Of a DNA stretch of 60,000 nt, positions 10,486 through 25,400 are shown piece after piece. The stretch is from Membranipora membranacea. Taxonomy: Eukaryota > Bryozoa > Gymnolaemata > Cheilostomatida > Membraniporidae. The stretch is from NCBI GenBank assembly GCA_914767715.1, contig OU612072.1, forward strand, positions 23,562,001 through 23,622,000, in the 5' to 3' direction. The translations under genes were made by a program, and so were the position numbers. Positions within the stretch are counted from its first letter, which is position 1, and every line of letters begins with the position of its first letter. The notes under the pieces are model-generated. The model had not been told where the DNA came from and searched no databases. It saw only the letters and a program-made list of their open reading frames with translations.

Positions 10486-13400
10486 TCATGTCACAAAGTT
10501 GTTCAGGGTAGTTTGCTTAGAGCTATTAAACTTACTCATCAACTGTAAGATCTGGATTATCTGTGCATTCTGTTGCAGACTTTGCGCATTCTGAGTTGCG
10601 ATCACTTGCATCATGTTGTTAATCTGTTGTAACTCAGCCCTGCAAATTGTAAATGAGGCATGGAGACAAAAAGCTGCATAAGCCATGCGACTTGATCCCT
10701 CAAAATATCACGATGTTAGGCAACACCGAATAAAGCTTAGGAGACCAATTAACCTTCACCAGTAAGCAACATACACAACAATGTAAAAGCTTTGGATCTG
10801 CACCACAGGGCAGCCGGTAGCCCCTCCACCCCATGGCTGCAGTAAACTGAATGTAATGTCAAAGACCGATGCGAATATCAACATATCATATACCATTGGA
10901 AAGCTGCCGAGCTACTGAAAATGAATACCTGAACAAAAACTTGATTCAATGAGGTTGCGTCATCGGACAGCATATTTGACGTTATGCAAAAGTGGCAAAA
11001 TATTAGCTGTATTCAAGAGTCTACTGTCTTGGCAATATGCAAGCTAATTTGTTGAAAGTCAATGTGTATCACATTTAAAGCGTACTCTAAGAGAAAATCA
11101 TATTTAATTTTGTTTAGAGCCCATGATCTATTCTGAATTAATGATTGAAATTTCTTATATTTTCACTGTTTCACAAAGAAAAATTAATTGTATGACGTAA
11201 CATAAAAAGTCAATTTAGACTAGTCATATATTAAAGAAAATCAAATTTTATGATGAACGCAATCTCTAAGTATACATTCCACCTGTTTTGAAATTTCTTG
11301 CAATTAATTTGACTCCTACATCTGCATTGACAAAAACAGCGTTTTCTGCTTCATTTCCTCCCTAAAATGACACAACGTCAGCGAATCAAGATTTTGTTCA
11401 GGTATTCATTTTCAGTAGCTCGGCAGCTTTCCAACAGTATATGATATGTTGATATTCGGATCGGTCTTTGACATTACCTTAAGTTGAGAAACTATTATAA
11501 TCTCAAAGAAAATGCTCAATTTTTGTTATTGAAAGCAATAATATTGTTTTTGTAGATGATTTTGTAACTGAGATGACTGTTTCCTTAGCAGTCTGCATGG
11601 CATTGTGCATAACGCAATGCTATCAGTCAACCATGAAGTAGGTGTAACCCACACTGATCACGTGATATACTATTGCATGTAAATCTGTTTTGATCATGTC
11701 CGTTTGATAAAATTAAAGTTGTCCTCTTTTTTAGCCAAATGTAGGTGCTCAATATTTGCGACAGAAGCTCTATCGATCAGAGATACACATACTAATAGTG
11801 TAATCTCGAAATCAGTGTGGGTGTAACCCCAAGAGTGAATAATAGCTAAGGTTTAGTTTATCTGGCTTGTGGTGGCAGAACGACAGCTAAATCTTGACAA
11901 AGTCTATATAAAGTGAAGAGGCTGAGTATGTTAGCTAGCCTCAAATTTGGCTGTTTTAAAACTGGCTCACGCTTCCTACTGCAAAAAAAAAACTTTTCTA
12001 TAGGGTATATCAAGAGAAGCCTTACCTTGTATGTGTGGATGTTGATGACCATGTGCGTCCACTCAAACCGGAGCTCACTGATGAACTGTTTGATGAAGAA
12101 AACTCTCCTTCTGGATGCGCGACTCTGAAAAAAATTGCTATATAGTTCAAACTACATAGTACAAAGACACAGCATTACACAATGCAAAAAAAAAACTAAA
12201 TGTTTCACAACAATTATTCTGCACAATATAGTTCTGTATATAACTGCTTATCAGTCCCTGTAGATCTAAACCATAGACGTAATATACTAGTATATTAAGT
12301 CTATAATCTAAACTCATTCATCAGACATGAACGTGTTTTTGGAACATGTACCAAACAAAAACTGAAAATAAACTGATAGAGAAGAGCATCAAACTTGATA
12401 GTTCAGTGCCAAAAATCTGTTTCTTGACACGCATCATAACTTTGCTCTATTGTTTAGGATGACGGCCGGCTAATTCAAGGAGTTAGAGACTTCTTGGTTA
12501 ATTTTATACAGGTCTTTTCTTACCTGTCGAAAATGGTAGAGCTAGATTTATTGTAGAGTGAAAGAAAAGAGTAGTCATCTAGATGGATTATCCTAAAATG
12601 GGTCTGATATCAGATTGGACTGATGTTACCTTGTGTTTAGACAGTTAAACGGCAACCAAGGTTTCAAACAACTTCTCATTGATGGCCATTGATTAATAGT
12701 AGATTGCACCTTCTGCATGGGGAATAAGACAAAATATAATTCGGATGATTATTCAGCCAGAATTCTTGTGAAACATTTCTTCCATCAGGTACTCAAACTC
12801 AGCTAAAAGAGAATACCACATAGCAGTTTCATGTTCCTGTTATTATTTAGCCTGTGCTCTATAATTATTACAGCAAAGTCTTGGAACCTCCCCTAAACTG
12901 AAGCGTTACCCAGCTTAGAGTCAGCAACTACTTTGAGTTTGGCATCGCGTAATGCACAAAGCTGATGCTGCCCAGCACATTATTTGCTACCCATTAATGC
13001 ATTGCTGCGAAACCTTGGTTGCCCTTTAATGACAAGAGAGGACTGCATAAAACTTATGGTGAGTGAACATACCCGTTGGCTGATGAAGTTGTATAGTTGT
13101 CCTGAGCTGAAATACCTCTAAAATGAGAAGAGTAAGAAAGAATCGGATCAAGCAGGTTAATAGCCAAACTCGTATGCTGCAATTGAAGAGCATTATTGGG
13201 AGATTGAGACTGTCAATCCATAGGCAACTCATTGATAGGATTTTTCAGACAACTACAGGTGATTTCAAATGTTGTTAAATTTTGAACAGCCTTTAATGGT
13301 CCCTGAGTTATAGAGCTACCTCGACAACATCCTCGCATGGAAACGCCACTTTTAATAATAAAATTGCCTAGACTTTGAAAACAATTTCAAAAATAACTGA

Positions 13401-16400
13401 TCGTCTTACAGTATCAAGAATTTTCTTCTCAAGCACAAAGGCAGATGATAGAAGACTTTTGAGTTTAACTGAAAAATGTAACATAAAGTTTTGTGTGGGC
13501 AAGAAATTTTTTTACCAAGGAATGGCAGTCATATCACCACATTTGATAAAAATTGATTTATGTGTCCAATCATCATGAATAACTATTCGAAATTGAAAGA
13601 ACCAAACTGTCCGTACCTTGAGCGTGTTGTCCTGGAAACAGTTGTAGAATTATCTTGTACTATTTCTCCACTAAATAATATAATAAGAATAAGAATTGTG
13701 GGGTGAGGTGACACAATCATTTGGCGAGCACAGGACCAAGAATTAAGGTAGTTCTAGCTTTCATCAGTCATACACTTTTGTGTCCAGTGCTTGATTAGAA
13801 GTCATTGATCAAAGCCGTGCTTTGTCCCACCATCTTTTATGCCTAAGCGGGAGTGTAAGATGGCTACAGGTAATTAAGCAGACAGTGCTTTTTAAAAAAT
13901 ATCTCCACCAGCCGTTGCAAAAATTTCCCTCAAAAACAATAGACTATTTTGTATCATCATCAATCATCATCCACGGCTGGCAAAAAATGGCCATGACATT
14001 TGTTAGTCCAAAGGGCAGGGATTTCTCCTGTATATTTCTCAAGTATATGCAAGATTGTAGGTTCTTCGACCTTACCTAGCCAGAAAGTACAGCCATGGAA
14101 AAAATGGCGCTGTCTTCTCTACAATTACATCATCAACCAATGAATAACTTTTCGAAGTTGGACATAATTTTTATAATTACCATATAATTGTAGTCTTAGG
14201 GGATGGTGCAAAATTGTGATCTTTCGAATTTTTTCTCATTAACTGCAAGATGGCTTAGGACCATCTACTGACCATACTTGAAATACATGTGTAAGTCACT
14301 TAATTCAAACCCCAGGGGACCCAAGAAACTGATTCTAATTATAGATTGTTCTAATTACAAAAATGCCAGCTCGCAGGGATTTTCTACGAATGCGGGGGGG
14401 ATATATATCAGGGATTTGATAAACAGCAACATTTTATTTGATGTATTGTGCAATGTTAGAAGTAATGGAAATAAAACACTGATGACTAATGAACAGTAGT
14501 GACAACTGAATTAGATATGCAGGGTTGCCAGCTTTGTTAAATCCAGAAATTGATCACTCCCTTTCTCTGCATTGTCAAAAACAGACATCTGAACAAGGAG
14601 TTACATTCTTCCTTTATGCGAAAAGACAATTTCAAAGCATGAGCCCTCTAAATGTGGAGTTACTTTCATCCTTGATAGGGGAAGATAATTTCGAATTACA
14701 GTTACAAATTGTAATAAATTGGGTCTAAGAACCGTTGGCTGAGCTGGGACCAAACTTAGGTGTCTGATTTAACAGGAATTTTGCATAAACAGGGTTAAAA
14801 TTAACCAGCTTACACTGTACATTCAGCCTCAAAAAAGGTAACAAAGTAGGCTAATAAGAAATTGCGTGGTATCTAAGTTTTATCTCAGACACATTTAGCA
14901 GCAAATTTATTTTCACATGTGAGCTGTATAAATGTACTTCCTGAGAAATTCAGGTTAACCTCTGATATTGATCAATTCTGGAACTAGTTTGACCTTGATA
15001 AACAAGTATTGTGGGATAAAAATTGCCAGCATATCCTGGGATGATGTCTCTTACTCACCCTAAAGGAGTGCCTGAGCGACTGCTTAGTGAGTAATGTGAG
15101 CTGTGAGCTGTAAGGTTCCTTCCAATTCCGGAGGCTCCCTCATGACCCCTTCAAATAGTACATATTTTGTTATAGACAGTTTTCTGAGCCCTGATATCAG
15201 CCTCCATTGGGATTTGTCCTCTCTCCACTTTGGTACATTTGACTCACGCCGCATAGGAAAAAGGAACAGAACAAAGGGTTTTCTTGATAACCTCTTATAA
15301 TAGGATAAGCATGATTTTTGATTAAGAATCGGCACCATTGAAAACTCATAGGGACATAGTTTGGGAAATAATGTTGGTATTCGGATAGTCATTTATATCG
15401 ATTTCTGCCTGTTTTGGAGACATTTTTCTTGGATTTTTACATGAATTTTGTCACTAAAATTGAGATTTATCAGCTTTCAAGCCCCCAATGATTTGGAAAC
15501 CCTGTGCATCAAGGTTTTCAATGATGCCGATGCTGAATCAAGGCATATTTTTATCTTATTATAAGCGGTTTTAAAGAAAACCCTCTTTTCAGCTCCTTTT
15601 TACCTTCTCAGTGCTCAGAAGACTGTCCATTGGTATGAAAATTATAAATATAGCGCTTTGGAATAAATCAGATTCAGAGGAGTTTTGTGAAAAAATACAC
15701 AAGGATGACTACTACTACATTACTACAAACGTTGAGGCCTTTGCGGCCCCTTTCAATTCAATCGCAACCCAACTCACCCTCCTATCAGATAATGTTCAAT
15801 AACCTTGAGCCAAGATAGTGTCAGCATGTCATTCCATGTCGGCCAGCGGCCAACAACACAGTGTAATCCTATGATTTACAGTGCAACAGAAATAAGAGGT
15901 AGAAGGATTTTCATCTCTAAGGTGTTGGGGCTGGAGTAATGAATTGAATACTTTTGACCCGAAACTCATACAGCATCAATCATCTGGAAGTGAAAAGCTT
16001 GCCTTCCGATTGTGCCATTTCTTCATCCTCAATAAAAGACGGGTCTGTGGCACTTCAAAGCAAGCTTGCCATTCTTTCACTACTTGCAACCGAATCTGAT
16101 TCAACTGAATGATTTATAATATCAATCATTCAACAAAAAATGGAAAATTGATACTTACAACTGATGGACCCAGACAGTATGAATAGGCAGTATGGCAGAT
16201 GTGGATGCGGATGCAGCAGGTATAGGTAGGTAGGTAGATACAGCAGCCTGAGTAGTGTCTTCACCTTCAACATTGCTGCCCATAGTGTTGATACTTGACC
16301 TGCAACAAGATCATGAGTAAAGCATTATGAGCAGCTGTGAGCAATGAAGGTAGTATAGACTCTAGGAGCATCTTACAGTTAGAATCTCAGACTGATGTGG

Positions 16401-19400
16401 AGGGTTAACACAGGGAAACGGATATCAGAGTGTGTTAGTTGTGCTAGCCACCACCAATTCCAAACTGACTTCACAGACAACGTATACTATAGGGATTAAA
16501 ACATCTAAAAGCAGGACAGGAATTTGCTGTAAAAAATATATTTATTTATAATCTTTGACGCTGAAACATATCAGAACACAGAAATCACTTTAACTTACAA
16601 GTGGCTGTTTAAGGTAGGGTATTCTTCAGTAACAGCAATTGATGTAGTTCCAATGGCAGCTTCAGGTTCCAATCTCGGGATAACTTGTGAATTCTCTCCG
16701 GCTGCGATAGCTTCACCATTGCTGGTGAACACATGTCTGCAAATTCACATCACAATACAATACTCATAAAAAAGGGAATACATTTAAAGCTTGACCAAAG
16801 AATGTCCTAGACAATAATGAATGCAAGTAAATGTACATTTCATTGTTGAGAAAAGTATTATTAAGACATTTGATTATATACATATCTCTCCTCGGAAAGC
16901 GATGTGAAAAAATATAAAATTGCTCATAGATATAGTTAGGTGTCATTTGATTTAATATCTTGTAACAATAAATGGAAGTGATGCAGGCTTAATTCTTCAT
17001 TTGTTTTCAAATCAACAAAATATATAAATAAATTCACATATAAATCATTTAAATATTTAAAAACTTATTAATGCTTTGAAACTATGTCTCTTTGCATGAG
17101 GGGTTTCAAATCCCGTGTTTTGACTGTGATGTGTCTTAAAAATGGGCTCCGATTCAGATCCAGCATTAATTATAGAGAGTCATTAGTCCACATACAGGGG
17201 TTTACTTGTGTGGGGAGTAATATGACTTTAAAAAAAAACTTATTATGCGACTCACTTTTTGATATACTCAAACTTACATCCTAATAACTTTTGACGATAA
17301 ATGATCTATTGATTTATTATTCACTTGAAAATCAACAATTTGCGTACGCCTGCTGTGGTACACATCATGACACTGTAATTTAACTAAAAACTGAACTATG
17401 CGATAAGAATTTGAAATCAAAATCATTGTATGCCAACCCTTTTTCAAACCTGATTTTTTTTAAATAGAAAACTAGATCTCAAAAATGTATCAGCTGATTC
17501 AAATATAGTGGAGGAATGTGTTGTATAGTCATCAATCACTCTGGTTCCATGCATCGAATGAGTGGTCCACTCCCATTTCGAATTTTGAATGCTAACGATT
17601 TCAAAGATGAAAAAACGTGAAAAACATCTGCCTCACGCGTCGATGTCCTTTGAAGTCATTGGGTGCAGGCGGGCTTACCATTAAGCCACGCCGCCTTATT
17701 GGATTTCTTCGCTTGAAAACGGTATCTGGTTCGGAAGTTGACTTAAATGCTGTTCCCATATATCCATCAGGCTTAAAATTGGTGTCAAATCGATATAAGG
17801 AAACATAGTGATTGTTTAATGGGGCATTGTTCATGAGAGTCCTACACATGACGTCAAATTCTTCCTTTATCAATCAATCTGAAAAATTTTTTATCAAGTG
17901 TTTGCGGCAAAATGGAGCACGTGTACAGAATCAAAATTGGTTCATCTATCGACCAGGATAGGGATGGGAGAAAATGCATCTGAACAGGGGCAGGTGGGAA
18001 ACAAAAGTAAACTTTTTGGAGTTGAAAAATTTGCCTCATGCCAATACATACTTCTGATTTTTTTTCTTTGTGATGCTTTGATTGTCATCACGATTCTATG
18101 ATCATAAACCGACAAGGTTTACCAATCACAGCTGAACAAAAAATTTATCTTGAACTTTGGCAATTTTGCTCCACAAATCAATCTTCGTCTAAATTTATGA
18201 GCCAATCATAGGAAGCAAATAAGATTATTAACTAAATAGTAAAGGAATTTTAATAAAGAACTTACTTTTCACCAGTAACAACTGGTGTCTCCACTTTGTC
18301 AAGATAGTTTGAATTTTCTGCTGTTGAGTTAGAGAGGGCTGCAATCCCAGAACCATTGGAAGCGACAGGGCTGAAAAATAAATCTAATGAAGCTTAGCCA
18401 TTAGGAAGACAGGCATTTCCAGTTGCCTATCCGTTACAAGCCTACCAACTGCCCTAGTAACCGATGCCTACCCTAAAATCAGGGAGAACTAGAGACACCA
18501 CTAGGATTGCGTACTAAAATCACTGTTTCACAAGTTTCCAACAACACAGACACTAAACTACTTAAACTAACACTAAATAAATCTTTGTAAATAAACACAA
18601 ATCTATGTAAACTAGCTAATGTAAAAATTAAAGTTTCTATAGAAAAAGTAGTTTTGTTTTTGTTAGGCTATTAACAGCTAGTCACATTCAAAAAATATTA
18701 GCGCTAATTGTAAGAATAAATGGGATAAATTTGCTGAACTTTGGCAACAGAAACCGAGCAGTAGCGGTGCTATAGCAGGTTTGATTTCGATCAAGGTTTG
18801 TATTGTTTACTTTATGCACCATGCAAGGGGCTATGGCAGATGGGATACCCTCCAATGCCAGTCCACGTATCAGGTGCAGTTAGATGTTAGACTTGCATGG
18901 ATAGCCAGACAAATTTTATGGATGTTGTGATGTATAGGTAGAACGAGTATGGGCAGACAGGGTTTGCTGGACAGATGGCTGACCTTTGCGTGATGGATGG
19001 GCAGATAACTTTGGACAGACAGTTTTTACTAGTCAGGTATGTACATTTTGGGCTAACCGATCATTAATTACTGTACTCTATTGATTGAAGATATTTCAAA
19101 TCACAATAAGTTCATAATTATATACAAAGATTTAAATCACAGCAACAAAATTTATGGTCATTAATGTAAAATCTATCTGTGAAATTAACAAACATTATTG
19201 CTTATTTGCTTACAAATTATCTTCAGGGACAAAATGTTTATATCGACTGACACCCATCTCTAACAACCAATTTCTTATCTACCAATGATGAGCTTCGGCA
19301 GCATTGCAAACCAAGAGATTGGATTCATAACAATTGCCAATGCCAAAAGGAGAGCATAGGTTTAGATAATTAGTAACTGGTAATTACATGTAATGACATT

Positions 19401-22400
19401 AGGGAGACTAAGACAGCTATGGATAGGCATGGAGAGAATGGTCAAACCTGGACATTCATGCGATAACCTAAAAAAGCAAAGACAAACCTAGTTAAAGCAG
19501 TCAAATTGTGCCAGGGGAAGTAATTGTAGCATCAATTAAGGTACAGGTACAGTTTTAGCACATTGAAATACATAGACATGGAAAAATTCTGGGTCATTTT
19601 GAGTGAAGGACCAGAGCGAGTATAAAAGAATAAAAAAAATTAAAAGGTGGTTGGATATGGAAAGGTATATGTAAATACTGAACAGGAGTATAAAGATTTG
19701 CCTTCTAAAGCGAACGAGCATGCCAGTGATGAGTGATGGACAAAGAAAGGACATTTGTCATATGTCGCCCAATAAATGGACACCAGCAGACAACATCAAA
19801 GGAGAGAGAGGATGGAGCAGGACTGGTCCCGTGCCTTCACACAAAGTAGTGCATATATGCTCCATGAAATACAAATCAACAACTAATAATGCTAAGACAA
19901 TGTAAATAATGACACAGGGTCCCTCACACAACCTTGTGATTTTCACAACATGCTGAAACATAGAAAAACCAAAAAAGGTTGAATGTCTTGTATCAGCAAA
20001 CATTCATAGTGATTTATATTTTTCGTGTTCAACTCAGTTATTGTCTTTTCTCACATTTACATTTATAATCAGTGCATTCTGTGCTTTATCTGCCTGCGCC
20101 AAGCAGATTTAGAACTGTTGATGTCAACATTTATTGCATTATTTGCATTTTCTCACAGCAAGTTTGGCGCGATGGTACAGAGAATCAGCTGCAATACTAA
20201 AGTATTGTATCAGCTTTGATCTAGTGTGTAACAAATCTGATCGATTACATTATCATCACTTATTTTAATTTGGTATATATGACGAAACCAGTTAACTCAT
20301 GGTTCAGGAACATCTGAATTCGAACAACAATACCTTTCCTTAGTCTCTGTACTAATTATCCCTTCTGAGATCTTTCTTATACTTGGACCAGCTGTACTTC
20401 TCAAAGATTTCCGCTTATCGCAAACTTCTATAAAGATAATGTAGCAAACATAATAACACACATCTCATTTTTGTAACAACTTCAGTGTTCAAATAAAGGG
20501 TACACAACACTCCCTTGCAGCAGTAATCTTGTCATGATGCCCAACTACTAAGTGTTTTGGTCTGTTGCTAGCGTTACATTATTTTGGATGTCGTGCATTT
20601 GCCAAGCCTAGAGCTGTTATATATCATACGCACCATCTGTGAGCATATATTCTGTTTCGTCTTGGATAATTGGTGTTGTTTTAGGCCTTGTACCAGTAAT
20701 ACTTGGATCCTGAGAGCATCAAAAAACAAGGTTTCATATAATAGCGGAAATTGAAGAAACTGTCACTATGGTCACACAATATCAAATGGTGGGAATAAAA
20801 CAATATTGTCAATAAATGTTGTTGGTTAATATTGGTTAAAATCGCAGGTTTTGTCATTTACAACATCCCAGGGAATGGGTGGCGAGATAGGGGTGCCTTA
20901 AGGGCGAGGCCACATTATCTGCACCGATTGGCTCTCAGTTTGTAGGCAGGTCAGAGCACTCATGGGGGCCCAAGAATCCCCAGTAGTTAGTGGACTGCAT
21001 TCGGATCCGAACCCATATCCTTCAACACTTGCACGCTGTTGATCAACTGAGCCACCTCCTTCTCCTACTGAGAGCAAGATCAAGGAGTTAAAGGGATTCA
21101 TATTATTCCTTGTACGTATATTCCTCTGCTTGGTGCAGATGCAGTTATTATGGCATGAGACAGTTGATGCATCGCACCGAGCATTTTGATACTTACCAGC
21201 ACCAGAGCTCTGTTCACAAAATGTTCAGTTTGAGGAAGAACTCTTCTTTCGCCATGAAAATCAACTTCACTGTCCTGTCCACTGTCAAGATGCGTCGATT
21301 GATCAAAAGAAGCAAATCCAGAATCTTCCTGCTATTAGGAACACAGATCAATATAATATGATCAACAGCATACAAACTGGTTATGGTAAGAGCTCTGTCT
21401 TCAGCTGACTTTATGCTGGCTAACTATGTTCCTAAAATAATTCTCCTTGCACCTCCAACAATTACCAATGGCATTTGAACCATGATCTCTTTGGTATTGT
21501 TGTTAGTCCTTGCCAAGTTAAACCACTGCTGTCACACAGGAAAATGTGTGCTTTTTGAATTCTGTATAGATCAAAACATATAATATGAGGTTGCAATCTC
21601 AGAATTGTTACCTAATTGGCAAATAATTTGCACGAACTGATCGTCAAAATCAGGGCTTGAAATTAATTATCTTGTGTACATTTTGCCGTAGTTACCATCT
21701 TACTAGTGAACAATAACGACAACATCAGCTAATGCGCCAATTTCATACCCTCATTTTGAAGATCAGCTTGTGCAAATTAATTGATCATAGGGTGACAATC
21801 CTGAGATCAAAGCCTCAATTAATTATCTTAGAGCTATAAAAAATTCAAAGAGCACAAATTCGCCTGAGTGGCAGCAGAAATGGTATATTTGGTTCAGCTG
21901 AGTCCCAAGTCTCAAATTATTGATTCAATACAAGTCAGGTCAAGTCAAAGCAAGGCACAAGTTCATAAATTCAAATCAAGCCGTGACATGTGATATGAAT
22001 GATAATGATTTGACTCAAGAGTGATTTATCTCAGTTCGCTTTCACTCGTAAAGGTTTGACTTCGTCAACTTTAAGTTTAGAGCCCTTGGAGAAACTCTGA
22101 TCTGCGTCCAATGATTTTCAGCAAATAATTGTCGATTTAATTTAGTTTAGTTAACTTCTGTCTATCAAGGGAGCATTTATTCTTGTGTAGATGATATGCT
22201 CAAACATATATTTACCATCTTCTGAGTGTTTGTATCCATATCCGTAGTGGCCATCATGGTTCCGCTCTTATCACGTTGACGCAGTGTTTCTGTGTCTGTG
22301 AAAAAAAGACCAAAAATAAGTTCTGGTAATTTAAATAAGAATTAAATGTCATTGATCGAGGCTATCGAACTTATCTTAATATGAGAATGAAGAAACAAAT

Positions 22401-25400
22401 TATTACAACAAAATTATGAACACAACACAGCAAGACCATTGAAAACATAAGGAGTACTAAGCAGAGGTTTCCTTATATGATGGCTGATAATGGGACTCAA
22501 ATCAATCTGTAACCCTTCTGAGATTCTTCACAGGGATGTAAAGGAGTGAAGGGCGTTAGGGGTGAGGTTTTCCACTCTCCCCTAACACCCCTCCCTCCTT
22601 TACCTCCATGTGAAGGATGATTTTTTTTATATTTATTAATAAGGGGCAAGGTCACTAGAATTATAACTTACTCATATTAACAGGACCTCTTTTAGTTAGT
22701 TTATTAATCTGAGCCCCCAGACTCTTCCCCCCCCCCCCGCCCAACAGCACCCGGCTATTTATCCAAGGAATACATGAAAATTTAAAACATGAATATTGAA
22801 ATGAGCTGACGAAATCTTTTTTACATGACTTGTTGACAAACTAAGAGAATCCAGGGAGCTCTTTGATACAAAGGGAGTCAGGCTCAAATAAAGAGAGACA
22901 GGTATGACAAAAAAAATACCTGAGGGCTGAGGCTTATAATAAGAATTTGAAGAATTTTTAAAACATAAAATATGGATTGTGCGATCAATAATTTTTAACT
23001 GAGAGTAGCTATAGATCATGATCCATCTTGAAATAAAGATGGATAATGCATGAATTATATTTAATAGCTCAGTAAGTATTAATGAATCATTATGAGATTG
23101 ACTTCAAGCAAATAAATGCGAATTGTAACGAGAGCTAAATAATAAATCAAGCTCAGAATGAAATGTAGATTGGATTCAGGCCAACAATTTGGAGTTGTCT
23201 ACTAACAAAGCCAAAACACTAGCACATGTGCCATTCAGAAATGCACAATGCTGGTACATGAGCGAATAACACCAGAGAATCGATATACAAAACAATCCAG
23301 ACTACAGACAAGGCCCTATAGTTGGCCTGAATCCCAGGCTAAATGAAATGGTACCACAGTATATGTATTGTCTACTTTTTAGTACACATACAGCTGTTAG
23401 CTAGAAACTATGACCTGATTCAGTTTTTGAAGTTTCAATAGTGTTTCCAACATCTTCTTCCACAGTATCAGGTCCGACTGCAATTTTTGATCCGATGGTG
23501 CCTGGAGTCGGTTCAGTAGGATCTGATCTCTAAATTAGCAAAACATTATAAAGGTAAAGAACCCAAACAGGGTTCGCCATACAAGACAAATCATTAACAC
23601 CATGACGTGCACTAGTGTCTTTTACACACCTAATCAAATTTTCATTGCATTTGAACAAATAGGGGCCCCGTGGAAGCTTCTCAAATACACCAATGTTTGG
23701 CTGTGGCCTCAAAAACATGCCTCAATTGATGAAGGCTAATGATGATGCTTGCTCTTTCCTCATGATTATATACACCATTCATACTGAGCTCCTTTTGGGT
23801 AATAACTATGCATAAGTCATAAGACAGTTAATGTAAGCATGTTAGGATAGGTTACAAATGAGCTATCTTAAATAAAAATTGAGTACTCACATCATATCTT
23901 AGGAGCTATCAAAAGTAGTAAGATTTGTAACGCTTACCTTAGAGTGAGCATCCACGTCTGCCTGTGTAGTCACTCCCTGTGCCCCTTCAACTTCATTTAG
24001 CCCTGTTGATCCATCGTATTCTTCTTCTAAAAAAATATGTTGAGGATTTTTATTACACAATGGGGGCTATATACATAAGGTATGTTTTCACCCTCACTCT
24101 GGTATTAATAGTAACACGGAACTATTATACTCATACACCAACTCCTAAGGTATGACATTAAAAATCATATTACCATCACGCCATTGACATTGAGTATACA
24201 ATAAGTATTGTAATTCAATTTTTATAACAATAACAAGTTTGTATGAGAAAAGTTTAAACAAAGTATATATTTGTGTTTGAAGCAGAAAAGAATTGTGGCT
24301 AATTGTTGTACCTGGAACAGAGTCACCCTCATAAGTTGCATAAGTCTTAAGATCATCATCATCCTCTTTCATTTCAAGCCTTCTCTGAAATTACAGTATT
24401 AAAGTCCATCAAATGACAAGGATACATTCCACATACCAACAAGGGCTTTTAAGCAAACACGATATTATATCAATCATCTCTCCAGCTAACAAGCTTTGAC
24501 CCGATAACTCATTCATAGGGCGTGCAAAAGGAAAGTCCATAACAATCTAAGTTGACGACTTTTCCAACTTACTCTAGCTTTGACAAAAGTTGTGTGTACA
24601 ACATACCTCTGTAAAGAATATATCAGACACACATCTTATATGATCTGGATGTTCCGGGACCAATGATGATGATGATAAATATTGTGATTTGTCAGATACA
24701 TTTCCGATCGTTGAAATATCGTCGAAGGCCTAAAATCAATAAATTGTCAACAGTCTATAGAGTACTAGCTTATACACATGGATGATGTAATGTCACTTTG
24801 TAACAGAGGGTGGACAAAGTACATCTTTCTTGACAAGTCTTGTCACCAAAGGCTAGGTACACCTCATGTAAATTGCTTTTCTTGTTCCCTATTGAATACT
24901 CTTTCCAGGGTTGGACATTCTGCTACTTGAGAGGTGTTTAATTCACAATCACAGTTTAAGGATAGTCTCTTAGAAGTTTTCAGCGTAATTGATTTTTGCT
25001 ACCAACTTTGTCAAAGGGAAATTAATATTGCATAAATATATCATATGAAAGTATTATTTACTTCGAACCAACATAGACAAGCAACGGCTGAGCTGCCAAC
25101 ATCCCTACCCAACTTTCTGCTTTAGCTGCCTTTGTTGGCTTTCCTTTCATCTTCATTTTTTTCTTATATTTTCGGCTGCCACAACAAAACTGTAATCACA
25201 AGCAAACAGCCACAATTAGCCGGCATCATATAGAGCAACTATCAGATTTGTAGAGAGAGAATTCACATAGTTTATTATAAAGGCATGACTTGATTGGCTA
25301 GATTAAGTTGAGTAAATATAATAGTTATACATTTGTAGTGCAGTTAGTATAAATACAATAAAAAAATGTACAAATTTTTATAAAGTAAGATACTTACCGC

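Noticed and set aside
21002-21054. Functional tRNA gene
   Set aside because: A and B boxes are present, but there is no apparent acceptor-stem pairing and the body is repeated elsewhere, so it is a SINE.
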